A stretch of 11,566 nt of DNA from Beroe ovata (taxonomy: Eukaryota; Ctenophora; Nuda; Beroida; Beroidae). Position numbers and translations under genes: made by a program. The stretch covers positions 222,070-233,635 of the forward strand of contig CAMPET010000023.1 in the NCBI GenBank assembly GCA_946803715.1. Direction: 5' to 3'. Positions 1 through 6,108 of this stretch are shown one piece after another. The notes under the pieces were generated by a model. That model ran no database searches, was not told the DNA's origin, and worked only from the letters and a program-made list of their open reading frames with translations. The first letter of the stretch is position 1; every line of letters starts with the position of its first letter.

Positions 1-101
1 GGGGTGGGGAGAGTAGGAGGAGTGGGGAGAGTGGGAGGGGAAGAGGGGGGTGGGTAGAGTGGGAGGGGGTGGAGAGAGGGGGAGGGATGGTGAAGGAAGA
101 G
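1..101 (+). repeat. Purine-rich G-run tract
   Basis: This stretch is almost pure G and A. Runs of three to six G are separated by short AG or T spacers, and imprecise units such as GGGGAGAGTGGGAG recur. Four-run G-quadruplexes are possible on the plus strand. No reading frame is supported. It probably lies in the intron upstream of the first visible exon, cut by the window edge. Confidence 0.75.
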
Positions 102-424
102 GTGTTGATCAAAGAGGGCGTGGTTCACAAGAGGGACGCGTTGAGACAGCTATATAGATCAGTTGTGGAAGCGCTGCAACTGTTTTTGATACTATGAATA
201 CTCAAAGAAATTATTCCTTGTTAAGTGTTATGATAATCTGAATGGATGAAGTATTTCGCAAGCTTAAATGCCGCAAATATTTAAACTGCATGCCATGAAT
301 ACTTATAGAAGCGAGATTCGGAGATTTTAACATGTTAAGCCATTCGAAATCGGGAACAAATTAATACAAAACTGAGGTCACGATATCCCCGATTTTTATC
401 CGTCCATTCCACCGACAAATTTAA
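102..424. other. Upstream intron sequence, no exon seen
   Basis: No exon is supported here. The first visible exon (513) needs an upstream exon ending in phase 2. I found no open ankyrin-like frame with a matching donor in this stretch, so the preceding exon is probably left of the window. The sequence is of mixed, fairly AT-rich composition. Confidence 0.5.
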
Positions 425-505
425 CCCCTGAACCCCCCTCTTGGACCCCTGAACCCCCCTCTTGGACTCCTCATCCCCCCTCCGCAACCCCCTAAACCCC
501 CTTTT
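425..505 (-). repeat. C-rich 21-bp tandem repeat next to acceptor; G4-capable on minus strand
   Basis: A 21-bp unit, CCCCTGAACCCCCCTCTTGGA, occurs twice (425-445 and 446-466), followed by further C runs up to the acceptor AG at 511-512. It serves as an extended C-rich pyrimidine tract. The minus strand has at least six runs of four or more G within about 80 nt, so it could form a G-quadruplex, and the C strand an i-motif. Confidence 0.75.
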
Positions 506-512
506 CCCACAG

Positions 513-607
513 TCAGCTGTGTGCTAACGTGGACGGTCAGGTTCCTCTTGATCTTTGCGAGGACGAGGATATAAAGGAAATCATGGAACGGGATCTAAAA
601 CAGCGGG
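513..607 (+). CDS. PPP1R16: Exon E1: end of an ankyrin repeat (PPP1R16-like)
   Basis: The acceptor is TTTTCCCACAG at 502-512 and the donor GTATGTG starts at 608. Phase in is 2 and phase out is 1. It encodes residues 1-31, including [15 protein letters not shown], the closing part of an ankyrin repeat with the PxDLC-DDE pattern of MYPT3/TIMAP. ERDLKQR then begins the inter-repeat linker. Boundaries rest on consensus sites and on frame agreement with the next exon. Confidence 0.9.
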
Positions 608-1894
608 GTATGTGTGGGAGAGAGTATTGAAGAAACTTCGAGCACAGACCTTAACACTGTAATATCTTTAACAAAGGACTAGTCGCACTATTGCTAATTC
701 TGTGTCTAATTCTGCATCTACACTCCTCCTAGGTTGAGCTATTTGTTGCAGCTCACATCCGTTTGTGGTGCAACGTGTGTTCATCAATGTAAATTGAGAT
801 TTCCGCCTGCAACGTGACTTTCATCACTATGGTTACTCTATGGTTACTATGGTTCCTCTACAGGTATAACAGAGACCGATCTTGAAACAGCGAGATCTAG
901 CCAGGAAACCAAATTCTTCAACGAGGTGAAACTCCTACTGGAGAAGGGCGGGAACGCAGATTTCCAACTCCTCGACAACGACGCCACTCTAGTGAGTAAC
1001 TTGCAGCATATCGACCCACACAGCAACCTTGTGTGGGGTGATTTGGTGGCGTCACTTGATACACAATCATGTGACGTCACTTGATACACATGACGTCATT
1101 GTTCAGTTACACGTGGCAGCAGCCAATGGATACGTGGAAGTGGCACTATACCTGCTGTCGAAAAACTGCAAGGTCGACGTCCAGGACATTGACGGCTGGT
1201 CGCCACTTCACGCCGCCTCATTCTGGGAAGAGGTGGACATAATCGAGTTATTGGCGGCTCACGGGGCTAATTTTAAACTACGGACCTTCTGTGGGGAGCT
1301 GCCCTCAGGTTAGCAGATATCTGAGCTATTGCCTATTACCATTGGAAAGTTGAGATGTTTCTTTGTGAGATTGGATTTCTGAGATTGTTGTTCCTGTACA
1401 GAATATCTGTCTCGTGAAATTGTTTGCCCCGGTCAGATTTGACAGAAGATGAAGACATCAAGAATCTGTTGCAGCGGTTGTCAGAGAGAAGCGAACTGAT
1501 GAAGCGACATCCTGGTGTTCTCAGACCATCCAGTGTCCGTGGGTGAGTTGCGTGTGCGAAAAAGTGGTGTCAACAGAGCAACAAAGTGGTGTCAACAGAG
1601 CAACAAAGTGGTGTCAACAGAGCGGGAAAAGTGGTGTCGAGTTTGAGAGTTTGTGGTGTCATAAATGAGAGCAAGAGAGTGCTGTGTTGTGATGAATGCA
1701 AGTGAGGAAAGTTTAGTGTGATAGTAGTGAGGTGTGATTATGAGTGATTTACCAGTGTGGTTTGTCAGGGACATGTGTTGTCGTGGACATGTTATTAGGT
1801 GTCACAAGGGTAACTGTGAGATGCTGTGAGATGATAACAATGTGATTACTTCCCTAGGCGTGGACTAGTGAAAAGTGCGAGTTCAGGGTACGTA

Positions 1895-1931
<37 letters not shown>

Positions 1932-2944
1932 NGTACTGCGTGTGTATGTGTGTGTGTGCGTAGTGCGTGTGTATGTGTGTGTGAGTGTAGTATGCACTGC
2001 GCGTGTGCGAGGGATGTGCGTGAGGGCAGATGTAGCAGAAACTATGTAATTAGGTCTAATTAGGTAGTCCATATTTTATTTGCGCAAGTTTATATGTTTG
2101 CGTCAATCCAACAATGAGTAAGATTGCTGCATCAGATGTCTATTTTGTAGCAGCAGTTTATGATATTTGATGGACAGTGGATCATCAGCTACACTCCAAT
2201 TAGGGGACTGACTTGTAATCAGCGTGCAGCTGAAGGAAGACATGCTCATTAACCTCCCTCGCCACATTTGATCAGCCCCCCCTCTCCCTCACTTTGATAA
2301 AATGTCAAGATTCCACCAGTTTTATACGAGCTCTGGATACATATGGTTCTTAAAACTCACATTTGTCACTCTTGCTATGGGTAAATAGTGGTGGCAGATT
2401 AGTGATGTCTTTTACTCGATGCTTTGTCACTTGATCACTTCCAGTTCCTACATACATACATATTACATAGGTACATACATACATACATACATACATACAT
2501 ACATACATACATACATACATACATACACACATACATACATACTTACATACACGTGATGGTGACGTCATGATATCAAGTATGATATTGATACCAGCTCACC
2601 CCCTTTTACTACAGTACTGCTCGATATTGTGCCCAATTCAAACAGTTTTGACTATATTTGGATCCATGATTCCTTTTAGCATTAAACATTCTTTCCTTTA
2701 ACCGTTATTAATATATCGTAAGCCCTCTCCCATCTTTCAATGTGCTCTGCAACATCAGTTTAATGCAGCTTTATAGTACACCCATTTTGTTGTCATAGAA
2801 TATGAGAATCTTCTACCTCTTGCCAATGAAGCGGTGATAATTCGTTCTCCCGACTTGGCCTCATTTTGCCGATTTGTCGTACATTGTCTTTGAAATAAGC
2901 TTCGTCGATTGTGTTCGCTCTCTGCATTTCTGTGTGTTTGTGTG

Positions 2945-2980
<36 letters not shown>

Positions 2981-5900
2981 CATGTCTATACGAGTGCTGC
3001 TATATCATTTTTCTACCCAACTTTGGTTTATTGTGATTTTGTCTCAGGCGACTAGTAAGTCGCATGACCACTGGGGAACGCGAAGACAAGCGAAGAGAAA
3101 GTGCGGAACTACACAACGTGTTTGTTGAACAGGTACTGCACTGTGCTATATCATCCTATCATCTGTGTATATGTCATGTACATATATATCATGTACCAGA
3201 TTTCCTAATAAGGTACGACTTCATTTAGGCACCACCCTATCGTCTATACCTTGCTATTCAGAGTTTCTGATTCCCCACGTCTCAATTTGGACTCTGTAGT
3301 AACCTGTACCTGCTAGGCAACAACAACAACAGCAACAACATGTCTAGCTAACAGGCTCAATCGATGACACATGTCTGTCGTCACCTACAGGATTTCACAG
3401 TAGGAATCCTGTAAAATCTATCCTGCAACACATAACTTCTAGAATACTGGGATAGTCAATTGAACCTACCTGTTACACAGCTATAAATTGAGATTCTCGC
3501 GGCATATGCATGGAAAATATGCCCGTCTGATAACGTGACTACTGGACATGAACGAGACCATTTCCTCTACCCACGTTTTAGATCGAACAAGACATCACTC
3601 CATATCCCCATAGATCGAACAAGACAAGCCCCCCTGATCTAGATCCAATAATACATCACCCCACACACTCCCTGCTCTAGATCGAATAATACATCACCCT
3701 ACACACCCCCTGCTCTAGATCGAACAAGACATAACGAAAGCTCCTGATTCGTGGCGTGTCCGAGCCGGGAAATACAACCGATCTCCACTTCGAGACATTA
3801 CATTCGACAACACGGAGAGTCGAGTGTCTGAGGAACCCGTTATAGAGCAACAGCAGCAGGGGAAACGCGATCAGGAGATGACTGATTGTATAGGTGAGGA
3901 TAGTACTGAGGATAGGAGCGGGGAGGAGACGGGTGAGGAGATTAGGGTGGGATGTATAAAGGGTGACGAAGTATAAAGTTAGATTATCCTCCCCCTTCAG
4001 GAGCTTCCTCTCAGACCCCCATCTGCTCTGACTTCTTATCCCCGAGTATTCCACGTTATACTCTCCGGTTTCAGGATCACAGAGACCCAGTTTGGAGCGT
4101 AGTAGTTCCCTCTCGGACAGTACAGACTTCGTCCTCCCTCCTAACGAGACGGGACTATCGTCAATCTGTGAGAATGGGGAGCATGGAAACAAGGAGCTCA
4201 AGGATGCCATCCCCGATCATGTGAAGGTGAGAGAGGGAAGAGAACTGGGTGTGGTCTGCGTGGAAAAGGTCGGCGTACAGCGCAAATATACAGTCGATGT
4301 ATGTGAATCGTTACAGTTTCCTCACCAGTTACCATGGTAGCGAAACTGTTATCCTCACCAGTAACCATGGCAACTGGTCATTTCCCCCTATATCCACAGT
4401 CTCCAAGAAGCCCAATCGGGGAATTCCAGCGGTCAGTAGACGGCAGTACATTCGAGTTGATATCCCCCAGCACAGACACACTCGACTCTGACAGTGTGTG
4501 GAACAGCTCCGTGAAACAGCCCCCTGTCAAGGTATGCGAGTGGTTGGTGTCACAAGGGGGAGAAGAGGGGTGTCATGAGGTGTCATAAGGGGGAGACGAG
4601 AGGTGTCATGAGGTGTCACAAGGGGATCCCTAGTGCCACCTTCCTGTCAAGCAAGGGATGTTCCACACCTCTATTGGGGTTTATTATTGCTCACTCTCTC
4701 CCTCCCACACTCAGATAACTAGCGCAGAGGACACGTTCACGCCAATGAAGGTGGTGTTGAGGAAGGAGAAGAGTGTCGATGACCTCATTACGAGTCACGA
4801 TGATGAGTTCCAGGGTGCATCCCAGCCTCCCCCCGCATCAAGCTTATCCCGGTGAGTATTCACCCTACCCATCCTCATCATCTACTCACCACGTCCTTAT
4901 AGTACTCAGTCCCAATTCCCATACTTACTCTCCTACTGATCTCGTCATCAATCCGACATCGCCACCATCTGACACAACGTTCCCTCCTCAGAACAACCTC
5001 CCTTGTCCAATCAAAACCTCCCAAATCAAACAATGTGAAGCGATTCTATTCGTTCCGAACTGATGCCAACGACGCGCAGACTCCAGCTTATTCGCCTAAA
5101 CCAGGGAGCAACAATAAATCGTCCTACAAGGCTCGCAAAAAATGTAAGAATCGTTTTTACACTTGATTGTCTTTCTGTCAAAACATCGTACGGTGTTCTG
5201 CTGCCTTTCTATACTTAAAGTTGATAATGTATGCTTCTTTTCTCTGGTATAAGCCCATTTGCAACTGTTGGTGACCCATTGAGGAGTTGCCATATAAGGA
5301 ATAATTGTTTGTTAAACTCACACCAAGTGACAGATCCAATAATTACTACTGAATATGTGTGTGTGTGTGCGTGTGTCTTGATACGACATGGGTGATGATC
5401 ATGATGCCACTGTCCCAACATTGAGAATGCCACTTTGGGAATTAGCACTTTGTGACCACCCCCTGCTTGTGTAGCACACACGTGCATTTCAGCTGTCTCC
5501 AACAAACAAGAGTGTACTGATGAGGGTGTTTGTTCCCCCACTATCGACAATGCGGACACAGTGAATGTCAACAACAACAATGGTAACAACAACAACAGCG
5601 GTAACAATGTTAACAATAGCAACAGTAACAACAGCAACTCTGTTGACAGTAGTTCGAGTAGCAACAATACCCAGCCTATGGATAGTGGACTCTGCTTGGC
5701 TGCCACTCAACCCAGCCTCAAGGTAGGTTTTTAAGTCATGAAGACGATGGCCAGATTTGCGCCTCCCGATTTATGTATTGCATGACATGAACGCGTGACG
5801 CATACTTGAAATACCGTGTTTTCACATAGTTGTACACTGCTCTGTACACGATGATCACATCATTACTTTACACATGTTACCAGGAGGTGGATCACGAGTC

Positions 5901-6108
5901 CATATCGCTGACAACACTGAGAGTAGTGCAATCCGACTCGCCTGGTAACAGCATGACAACAAACTACCAGCCAGCTCCGGATAGCAGCTCGTTCCCTGAC
6001 AACAGCATGGACACCCACGCGGGATCGCTGGATCGTCCTCCGGATCCTAGCAGTGCGGTGGTAGAGAGGAAGAAAGAGAAAACGAGGAAGTGTTGTGTGG
6101 TCCAATAA
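513..6108 (+). CDS. PPP1R16: PPP1R16-type (MYPT3/TIMAP-like) protein phosphatase 1 regulatory subunit, 3' part of gene, spliced
   Basis: Exons joined: 513-607, 864-991, 1107-1308, 1437-1542, optional 1858-1887, 3048-3132, 3719-3893, 4075-4226, 4400-4531, 4715-4851, 4992-5143, 5493-5722, 5884-6108. The reading frame is unbroken, giving 605 residues (615 with the microexon) after one partial codon. Residues 1-20 end one ankyrin repeat. Residues 30-44 carry the linker [13 protein letters not shown]. Residues 73-133 hold two ankyrin repeats ([18 protein letters not shown]). RRES (192-195) and RSSSLSD (272-278) are kinase-site-like. Residues 479-514 are Asn-rich. The end is basic with KCCVVQ, a CAAX box. 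From family knowledge, PPP1R16A/B dock PP1 catalytic subunit through an N-terminal RVxF-type motif and ankyrin repeats, and are prenylated to reach the plasma membrane. PPP1R12 (MYPT1) lacks a CAAX box and has a different linker, so it is rejected. The tail is longer than in vertebrate members. The A/B paralogue cannot be assigned. The 5' part is outside the window. Confidence 0.92.
864..991 (+). CDS. PPP1R16: Exon E2: [10 protein letters not shown] linker
   Basis: The acceptor follows CCTCTACAG (863) and the donor is GTGAGT (992). It encodes residues 32-74: [14 protein letters not shown], then [13 protein letters not shown], then DNDATL at the start of the next ankyrin repeat. The GIT...AAR/TAR linker followed by a short helix is characteristic of PPP1R12/R16 proteins. 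The GIT form matches PPP1R16, whereas MYPT1 has GVDIEAAR. The exon ends in phase 0. Confidence 0.9.
1072..1098. promoter_or_regulatory. Pair of palindromic CRE octamers in intron E2-E3
   Basis: TGACGTCA occurs at 1072-1079 and again at 1091-1098, in a 115-bp intron. They come from a short tandem duplication (GTCACTTGATACACA at 1051 and 1076). The octamer is the CREB/ATF consensus. The site ends just before the E3 acceptor. Confidence 0.5.
1107..1308 (+). CDS. PPP1R16: Exon E3: two ankyrin repeats
   Basis: The acceptor is CATTGTTCAG (1106) and the donor GTTAGC (1309). It encodes residues 75-141 with two ankyrin repeats. The first is [20 protein letters not shown]. The second runs from [12 protein letters not shown] through [11 protein letters not shown]. 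These repeats would line the surface that, with the N-terminal arm, wraps PP1 catalytic subunit. Phase out is 1. Confidence 0.93.
1437..1542 (+). CDS. PPP1R16: Exon E4: post-ankyrin helix
   Basis: The acceptor is CCCCGGTCAG (1436) and the donor GTGAGT (1543). It encodes residues 142-176: [18 protein letters not shown], the capping segment after the last ankyrin repeat, then a basic, Ser-containing stretch ([13 protein letters not shown]). The match to the family's DVCGDEE-type segment is good. It leaves phase 2 (GG), which is compatible with both the 30-nt microexon and E6. Confidence 0.88.
1561..1640 (+). repeat. 22-bp intronic minisatellite
   Basis: The unit AAAGTGGTGTCAACAGAGCAAC starts at 1561, 1583 and 1605, and a degraded fourth copy follows. 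The first two copies are identical and the third differs at its 3' end. It begins 18 nt after the E4 donor. GTGGTGTCA-like words recur downstream to about 1660. Confidence 0.9.
1858..1887 (+). CDS. PPP1R16: Exon E5: candidate optional 30-nt microexon
   Basis: A strong pyrimidine-AG acceptor (ACTTCCCTAG, 1857) and a consensus donor (GTACGT, 1888) bound exactly 30 nt. Phase is 2 in and 2 out, so inclusion adds ten residues ([10 protein letters not shown]) without changing frame. The inserted KSAS is a possible basophilic kinase site. The start resembles the next exon (GCGTGGACTAGT versus GCGACTAGT). A GT microsatellite begins just past the donor and could affect its use. It was found by inspection only, so no transcript supports it. 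Confidence 0.55.
1892..2012 (+). repeat. (GT)n microsatellite with N at 1932
   Basis: A near-perfect GT tract runs from about 1897 to 1929. An ambiguous base follows at 1932, then an imperfect GT/GTGC/GTAT tract to about 2012. It lies directly after the microexon donor. Its true length is doubtful because the N sits inside it. Confidence 0.95.
2013..2448. other. Intron interior, nothing identified
   Basis: This is part of the large intron between the microexon and E6. I see no exon with sites and phase that would fit the gene, and no repeat or RNA gene. There is a short C-rich patch near 2275-2290. Confidence 0.5.
2449..2552 (+). repeat. (ACAT)n tetranucleotide microsatellite
   Basis: The tetranucleotide ACAT/CATA is repeated about two dozen times, interrupted near 2461-2472 and 2526-2545. 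It ends at a CACGTG (2550-2555) and a CRE octamer (2560-2567). The minus-strand Met-Tyr-Val-Cys reading frame across it is repeat translation, not a gene. Confidence 0.97.
2550..2567. promoter_or_regulatory. E-box plus CRE octamer pair
   Basis: CACGTG (2550-2555) is followed four bases later by the full palindromic CRE TGACGTCA (2560-2567). These are consensus sites for bHLH-ZIP and for CREB/ATF factors. They lie in the largest intron, and whether they are bound is unknown. Confidence 0.45.
2931..2976 (+). repeat. (GT)n microsatellite
   Basis: A GT-rich tract with a near-perfect run from about 2947 to 2975. It lies some 70 nt upstream of the E6 acceptor (3047), so it could act as an intronic GU-rich splicing element. 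Confidence 0.95.
3048..3132 (+). CDS. PPP1R16: Exon E6: basic Ser/Thr segment with RRES
   Basis: The acceptor is TTTTGTCTCAG (3047) and the donor GTACTG (3133). It encodes residues 177-205, including [24 protein letters not shown] (192-195) fits the PKA consensus RRxS and lies where the family carries regulatory phosphosites after the ankyrin domain. That equivalence is inferred, not aligned. Phase out is 0. Confidence 0.85.
3133..3581. other. Intron interior before the tandem acceptors
   Basis: No exon is supported. A short CAACAA-type run lies at about 3319-3340. Near 3381-3425 the words CTACAGGATTTCACAG and CCTGTAAAATC form a weak inverted pair. The end (3561-3581, TTTCCTCTACCCACGTTTTAG) is the best pyrimidine tract of the intron and leads into the tandem acceptor array. 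Confidence 0.5.
3579..3718 (+). repeat. Tandemly duplicated 3' splice site (five copies)
   Basis: TAG or CTAG followed by ATCGAACAA-like sequence occurs five times, with the base after AG at 3582, 3614, 3643, 3681 and 3719. The last three are spaced exactly 38 bp apart. Each copy looks like the acceptor plus first bases of E7. In phase 0, the first four each run into a stop (TAG at 3678, TGA at 3635, TAA at 3649, TAA at 3687). Only 3719 stays open. Confidence 0.85.
3719..3893 (+). CDS. PPP1R16: Exon E7: disordered tail with RDITF and poly-Q
   Basis: The acceptor is CCTGCTCTAG (3718), chosen because it is the only copy of five that keeps frame. The donor is GTGAGG (3894). It encodes residues 206-263: [19 protein letters not shown], then [12 protein letters not shown], and EQQQQG near the end. 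RDITF (230-234) fits the loose RVxF PP1-docking consensus. The region looks unstructured. Phase out is 1. Confidence 0.85.
4075..4226 (+). CDS. PPP1R16: Exon E8: RSSSLSD phosphosite-like segment
   Basis: The acceptor is CTCTCCGGTTTCAG (4074) and the donor GTGAGA (4227). It encodes residues 264-314, including [18 protein letters not shown]. This resembles the R-x-S-L-(S/T) element after the ankyrin domain of MYPT3/TIMAP, known there as a PKA/GSK3 target. The equivalence is inference. The rest is acidic and Ser-rich. Phase out is 0. Confidence 0.87.
4318..4387 (+). repeat. Short tandem repeat before E9 acceptor, containing an X-box
   Basis: TCCTCACCAGTTACCATGG (4320-4338) is repeated as TCCTCACCAGTAACCATGG (4352-4370), a period of 32 bp. 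The second copy extends into a perfect RFX-type X-box. The (GTTAC/GTAAC)CATGG words are also similar to ATGGTTAC repeats before the E2 acceptor (829-855). Confidence 0.75.
4361..4374. promoter_or_regulatory. Perfect RFX X-box
   Basis: GTAACCATGGCAAC matches the 14-bp X-box consensus GTHNCCATRGYAAC at every position. It lies in the intron just before E9. RFX factors bind such sites, but there is no evidence of function here. Confidence 0.45.
4400..4531 (+). CDS. PPP1R16: Exon E9: disordered Ser/Thr-rich tail
   Basis: The acceptor is TATATCCACAG (4399) and the donor GTATGC (4532). Both ends are phase 0 and the exon is 44 codons, so it could be skipped without a frameshift. It encodes residues 315-358: [15 protein letters not shown], then [17 protein letters not shown]. 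Ser-Pro motifs suggest proline-directed kinase sites. No domain is recognised. Confidence 0.85.
4547..4626 (+). repeat. 33-bp intronic minisatellite next to E9 donor
   Basis: A 33-bp unit beginning GTGTCACAAGGGGGAGA starts at 4547, 4580 and 4613 (partial), with three or four substitutions between the first two units. It starts 15 nt past the donor. The GTGTCA words resemble those of the 22-bp minisatellite at 1561. Confidence 0.88.
4715..4851 (+). CDS. PPP1R16: Exon E10: disordered tail, acidic then Pro-rich
   Basis: The acceptor is CCTCCCACACTCAG (4714) and the donor GTGAGT (4852). It encodes residues 359-403, including [20 protein letters not shown] and then QPPPASSLS. Phase out is 2. The [14 protein letters not shown] segment is the only part that looks capable of forming a helix. 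Its function is unknown. Confidence 0.85.
4992..5143 (+). CDS. PPP1R16: Exon E11: basic aromatic tail segment
   Basis: The acceptor is CGTTCCCTCCTCAG (4991) and the donor GTAAGA (5144). It encodes residues 404-454 with [14 protein letters not shown] in the middle and KSSYKARKK at the end. The segment is rich in Lys, Ser and Asn. VKRF is not a true RVxF match because the spacing is wrong. Phase out is 1. Confidence 0.87.
5144..5492. other. Intron with short (GT)n tract
   Basis: This is the intron between E11 and E12. It contains a GTGTGTGTGTGTGCGTGTGT tract at about 5355-5376. No other feature was seen. The long minus-strand frame that covers it is the antisense of the Asn-rich exon. Confidence 0.7.
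5493..5722 (+). CDS. PPP1R16: Exon E12: Asn-rich low-complexity tract
   Basis: The acceptor is CGTGCATTTCAG (5492) and the donor GTAGGT (5723). It encodes residues 455-531. Residues 479-514 contain 19 Asn in 36, with runs such as [20 protein letters not shown], followed by [11 protein letters not shown]. The tract uses mixed AAC/AAT and AGC/AGT codons in a CAA/AAC-rich DNA repeat, so it probably grew by slippage. It resembles prion-like or flexible-linker sequence and is not a family hallmark. Phase out is 0. Confidence 0.88.
5884..6108 (+). CDS. PPP1R16: Exon E13: terminal exon with polybasic CAAX box
   Basis: The acceptor is CACATGTTACCAG (5883), and the exon ends with TAA at 6106-6108. 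It encodes residues 532-605. After a Ser/Pro/Asp-rich stretch it closes with [16 protein letters not shown]. The last four residues, CVVQ, form a CAAX box; a Gln at X usually favours farnesyltransferase. An extra Cys (601) could be palmitoylated, and the Lys/Arg cluster (593-600) would add membrane charge binding. MYPT3 also ends in CC plus a CAAX box. Confidence 0.93.
   Translation, partial: EVDHESISLTTLRVVQSDSPGNSMTTNYQPAPDSSSFPDNSMDTHAGSLDRPPDPSSAVVERKKEKTRKCCVVQ

Noticed and set aside
513-1542. Assignment to PPP1R12 (MYPT1/2)
   Set aside because: The linker reads [11 protein letters not shown] rather than GVDIEAARK, and the protein ends in a CAAX box, as in PPP1R16.
2350-2568. Met-Tyr-Val-Cys repeat protein on the minus strand
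   Set aside because: It is direct translation of the (ACAT)n microsatellite.
3677-4210. 177-codon minus-strand frame with a hydrophobic centre
   Set aside because: It overlaps exons E7 and E8 antisense and spans their intron. The plus-strand exons have the family match, splice sites and consistent phase.
4992-5143. VKRFYSF as a PP1 RVxF motif
   Set aside because: The Val and Phe are spaced by two residues instead of one, and the preceding basic residue is missing.
5215-5710. Long minus-strand frames rich in Leu and Val
   Set aside because: They are antisense of the Asn-rich exon E12, where the AAC/CAA repeat reads as Leu or Val on the other strand.
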